Positions 60,044 through 64,000 of a stretch of DNA of 64,000 nucleotides are shown piece by piece (position 1 is the stretch's first letter; each line of letters begins with the position of its first letter). Under the pieces are notes generated by a model. It was not told the origin of the DNA. It was given only the letters and a program-made list of their open reading frames with translations, and did not search any database. The translations under genes and the position numbers were made by a program. Origin of the DNA: Aspidiotus rigidus (Eukaryota; Arthropoda; Insecta; Hemiptera; Diaspididae); the NCBI GenBank assembly GCA_035079385.1, contig JAVHKY010000071.1:1552001-1616000 (forward strand), given 5' to 3'.

Positions 60044-61268
60044 GCCCATTCGAGCATTCAATTCTTTTTCGTGAATAAGGACTTAAAGTTTTTTTTATAA
60101 TGTTTTGATATCCAGAAATGGTAGTGTGATTTCCACGTAATGGTTTGCAGCCGCTATTTTCTCCGGTACCTACGTACTAAAAAAATATAGTATAATGGAA
60201 ATATTTTTTGTCTTGATCGTTTTTTTTTTTTCATATTTCTCTCATTTAGTCGTTGATTGGATTCCATCGTTTCTGTACCTAGTTATTGAGAAGACTTGAT
60301 ACTTCGCCCCCCCCCCCTCCGTAAAATTCAGTTCATTGCATCAGATGCGATAGAAGAAGAATTCTGCAATGTCTAGGATGAAGTTATTTATTACCAACCT
60401 TTGAAGAGTTATCATTCATGTTCCCTCTCTCTATGCGGCTCGTCATTTAAAATTGATGTAGCCAACTTTTGTTTTGGATATAAAATTTGTCCAAGTCTCT
60501 TCTCTGTATAGATTTGCGTGAAGAATTTATCTAAATGTCGACTAATAACTTTACATTCTCATTACAACACATATTTTCTGATGATATCCCGTAGAAGTCG
60601 TTTGCTCGTAACTTGAAATTTTTCCAAGTCTCTAATTGAGTGAAGGTCACACGAACACCAATTTTCAAAGTCTTCTTTCTCTAGCTAGATCCTGAAGCAA
60701 CATTTGTCTAATTCTCTTCTCCATAGGGATTCAAGGTACCTAAGCCAAGGAAGTTAACAAAACCCCTTCAAGACATCAGGACTTGAGCGTAAACTTTTTT
60801 CAAGTTCCTTGTGCATAGTAATTTAAGTGGAAGAATTTTTCAAATTTCTAATGTAAGTCAAGGTTGTCTGGACGCATGCTCCTAACCGAAATTCATTTGT
60901 AGTGATAGAAGGGGGAGGGGGTTACATTTTTACTCTGGAGAACAGAAAAATATATTTTCATTTTTAATCAACATACAAATCAAAATTTATCTATTGAAAA
61001 AATGTAATAAAACTTATGGGACCGAAATATTGGCCCGGTATATTAGAATATTTGAGCGATAAAAAGTTGACGTGAACCAGCAAAAAATTATAATTCGGAA
61101 CATTTAAAAAGTTAAGCAATGAAAAAGTAATAAGAACGGCAAATAACTCAATTAATAAGTATTAAAATTCAACGTACATCAAATGTATATTATTTTCCCG
61201 GTATAAAAATAGCAGCACTGCTAAAAATAATTGGGAACGCCAATTTGTAGAATGTAGCAATAATTGGC
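60044..61268. other. Intergenic, no gene
   Basis: AT-rich, with a poly-C run near 60307-60316. No motif-bearing frame was seen. Confidence 0.6.
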
Positions 61269-62300
61269 TCACTGCAGTAGTAGAGCTTTCTTCGCGAGCG
61301 CCGGCCTACTACGTTCCCGCTTTTGACCTAAAGGGTTGCACTTCGCAGCTGGAGGTACGGTCACCAACTTCAGACGGACTTGTATACCAATAACATGCTT
61401 ACATACAGTTTTCTTGCTGAAGTACGGACATGAACAAGTAGAGCTCTCGAGGTCAGCTTCTACTATTTTAATCGCCCTTACGTCGTCTTGGAAATCTTGA
61501 AATTCCTTGAAGGTCGCCCATTTCTGCTGCATAGGAAGATATGTGTACTATGTCAGCATTTCAGTTGTTATCGGGTCGTTGTTTCCCGCAGACGTGAAGT
61601 ACATTACATAGGAGCCATGTTTGCGCTGAAGGACTTTCTTATTTTCCATCGCCCAATAGAAACCACTCGTCCATTCTTTGAGTGCTTTTGGTTTCTGAGT
61701 GGAAAATTGAACTCAATTTACCGATGGCGGATTCCTCGTCTCTGACCATTTCGAAACGAGCTCCTGAACCTTCACAAGGAACTGATTTACCGGAAGACGT
61801 TCTCTTGGGGTATGGTTCTTCTTGATGGCCGCATTTGTGGCCTCCAAGCCATTGTTAGTGGAGGGATATCCAATAACGGCGTCCTCGTACCATTCTGAAT
61901 TTTTATTGATCCAGTTCAACTGAAAGTATTGGACAAAGTCTTTGACACGCTTGTCCTTATGCTTCATCCATTTAGCGACGAACAATTCAGCAGCTTTGTA
62001 GAAAAATTTCTTCCTTAAGACATGTTTGTAGGCTGTTCAGATCCATTTTAATCTGAACGCAGACTCCACCCTTTGTGAGAACCTTCAGGTACTTTTCTAC
62101 GTTCTCTTTGACGAGGAAGAAACATTGTAATCGGACACGAGGGTTACCAAACACTATATTGAATCCGACTGCAATCGCCTCACTGCCGTCTGCCATTAAC
62201 ACAATAGGTTGATAATATTGAGGATTGGAATTCTTCAGTGCTTTGAATATGAAGGCAAAATCTACATTTTCGATAAGTAGTTCACGATTTTTCTTGTACT
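61269..62300 (-). pseudogene. MULE transposase with SWIM zinc finger, frameshifted
   Basis: Reading from 62300 downwards: SNPQYYQPIVLMADGSEAI and CFFLVKENVEKYL (the MULE catalytic-domain strand with its Asp and the following helix). A one-base frame change near 61990 leads to KAAELFVAKWMKHKD, GYPSTNNGLEATNAAIKK (the 'TNN.lE..N' motif with the catalytic Glu). After stops and frame changes (61540-61713) comes an intact SWIM finger CSCPYFSKKTVCKHVIG and the tail LGQKRERSRPALAKKA. The region with the first catalytic Asp is missing upstream of 62300. It is a broken relative of 9932-10378, better preserved. Confidence 0.85.
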
Positions 62301-62564
62301 ACCGTTCAATTCACATAATATGACTCACGCAATTTACAGTTCATTTGTTCTAACATTACTGTTTATTGCTACTTTTTTGGTATAATTTTGCTACCGTTCA
62401 AATGTTCTGTTTTACCGAGCGAATATAATATATTCCCCAAAACTTATTCCTGTTCGTCGGCGACTTCTACTGACCCGATCGAGCTGAACTTCTCATCTTT
62501 TAAATGAAAGTTTCTCTGCATTTTGACCGATAACTGTTGAATATTTTTTTTATTTAAAGCCCAA

Positions 62565-62760
62565 AAATGGACCGAATTTTTTCTTTTTACTGGTCACAAA
62601 ATATCGATAAATACCTTCGATACTTCCAATCGCAATTTTACTCCCATAAGAAATACACGGGAAGCAAATATCAGTATGAAATTAAACAAAAATTGAAAAG
62701 GTTTGAGAGAAAAAAGTTTATTTTTATAATGTGTGAGGTAATCAGCTTCCAAATTTAAAT
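62565..62760. mobile_element. Partial CRE-superfamily MITE (family A)
   Basis: It contains CTCCCATAAGAAATACACGG and the following ATCAGTATGAAATTAA as in 51424-51480, then AAAAAGTTTATTTTTATA. It stops before the second arm. Confidence 0.75.
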
Positions 62761-62767
62761 TAATACA

Positions 62768-62885
62768 AGGTGTGACACGTGTATTTTAAATACGCGTGGT
62801 CAGTGCTGCACACGGCAAACTTTATCATATTTGTGAACGCTTTTTTCGATCGTTTTATACACGCTAGCGCAGTTCACATAATATA
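62768..62885. mobile_element. Partial copy of element M (right half)
   Basis: From GTGTATTTTAAATACGCGTG to GCTAGCGCAGTTCACATAAT it matches 30025-30140. The left half is missing; the partial MITE above abuts it. Confidence 0.8.
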
Positions 62886-64000
62886 GTCAAAGGAGCGGAC
62901 CAAAGAGTTACTTTGCAGAACACTGTGCTGCAAAGTGAACAGTTTTACGTCAATGGTGTTCTGCAAAGTACTGTTTTCTGTGCATTCGTATTAAAAAATA
63001 CCTTGTACAACAAGGCTCGAAGCTATTTTGCAGATCTCGCACAATTGTGTCACTTGCTAAAACGCTCGCTCCGCAAACTCTCCCCCTCGATCTGCAAACA
63101 CTCACTTTCGAGCTTTAGTGTACAATCTACTATTACGTTATTCATTACCTGCTCAAAAATGACTATAAAATTCCCATCAAGATTGAAAATTATTAACAAG
63201 TTTATTGTTGACTGTTTGTTTTTCATTGTAAAAACTAAAAAGTAGATGAAAGTTCTTTCCCAGAAGAGAGGTGAAAGTTATCAAAAATATTGAGAATGAA
63301 CGTCTGAAAAAAGAAGTGAGTATTTGTGCCGGATGGACGGTGCAGATGATGGGAGGAAGATTTTCTTAAATTGATCTGAATCGATTTTTATGCGGGGAGA
63401 TGATTTGTAGAAACTTTTAGGTACGCATTACAAATTTGACTCTCTTCAAATTTTTGTTCTAAATTACTTTGTTCCCACCTGCACCGCAGGTTCACTCGTT
63501 ATTTTGAGATTAGTCACTGAACATTCTGTAATGGGGAATTTACTTTGATCCAGTTTGATCCTATAATCACGGCCATGGTATAATTGTAGCGCTCTCAGGC
63601 GGTTTACCGGACCAAATTATCAAGCAGAGTTGGAATACTTGCTGAAGGCTGAAATTCTCTAGCTAAATCCAGATAATTCTTGGAAAACAAGCTGAAAAAA
63701 ACCCTTATTATTTCATTCTATGAAATTGCATCAGGAAGCGACTGTTCCATTGTTCTGTTTTTATGACAAGATCCCTGCCGTACAGTTTAATTTACATAAA
63801 AACCATATTATCAGCAATCAGAAAAATCTTCTTTAGCTGTTCAAAAGGTACAGTTTGACTGATCATCTATTTTCATGTACTTCCAGTCTTCAAATCTACT
63901 TTCTACAGAGACCAGGATACAAATCACTTCCATCCTGTCGCAGGCTGGTTGTTTCAAAAACTATTGGTAGTATGGTATCGATAATTCCCAACACTACTTA
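62886..64000. other. Right edge, no gene recognised
   Basis: Open frames near 62913-63245 lack motifs. CTTTGCAGAACACTGTGCTGCAAAGTGAAC-type short inverted words occur near 62912-62968. Confidence 0.5.

Noticed and set aside
5427..60316. Poly-C runs (near 5427, 8385, 13430, 60307)
   Set aside because: Homopolymers of this kind are common and may include length errors; no associated feature.
63590..63720. Resemblance to a Ty3/gypsy reverse transcriptase start (YQAELEYLLKAEIL..NPDNSW)
   Set aside because: The match is short, interrupted by a stop and not followed by further RT motifs; too weak to annotate.
1..64000. tRNA, rRNA, CRISPR arrays, bacterial operons
   Set aside because: No tRNA B-box/cloverleaf was seen by eye, no regular spacer-repeat array, and the gene structure is eukaryotic.

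Overview
This window is nuclear DNA from an animal, almost certainly an insect. It is AT-rich, with intron-split genes (GT..AG junctions), no operons and dense non-autonomous DNA transposons. The strongest taxonomic clue is an exuperantia homologue, a gene family known from insects. RPB9 also carries an insect-like core (MHEIDELTHIV). A hemipteran is my guess, but the sequence does not settle it.

Four protein genes can be reconstructed exon by exon. exuperantia (minus, 15276 to 11405) has 5 coding exons and 417 codons. ARMC6 (plus, 31600 to 39775) has 8 exons and 460 codons. RPB9/POLR2I (minus, 40746 to 40048) has 5 exons and 129 codons, tail-to-tail with ARMC6. NGLY1, the cytosolic peptide:N-glycanase (plus, 55415 to 60042), has 9 exons and about 617 codons with an intact Cys-His-Asp triad. 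The four act in unrelated processes: maternal mRNA localisation, an armadillo-repeat protein, transcription, and glycoprotein degradation. I see no functional cluster.

Most of the rest is transposon-derived. 0-11 kb holds Mutator-like (MULE) remnants, a hAT element and a non-LTR reverse transcriptase fragment. 16-31.4 kb is a nearly continuous field of hairpin MITEs, many nested. ARMC6 intron 7 (5 kb) holds a hAT and a TTAA-flanked MITE. 40.9-55 kb holds further nests, a three-level insertion nest (44.8-45.8 kb), a tandem hAT MITE pair (49.2-50.1 kb) and a large inverted duplication (47.7-49.2 kb against 52.9-54.7 kb). 60-64 kb holds another MULE remnant.

The observation most worth following is a MITE superfamily of about eight copies. 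Its members have different outer ends but share an inner inverted motif (CCCATAAGAAATACACGGG) and, in most members, the perfect CRE/ATF palindrome TGACGTCA near the termini. Several repeats are present both with and without a younger insertion inside this one window. These internal empty sites verify target-site duplications and allow insertions to be ordered in time.
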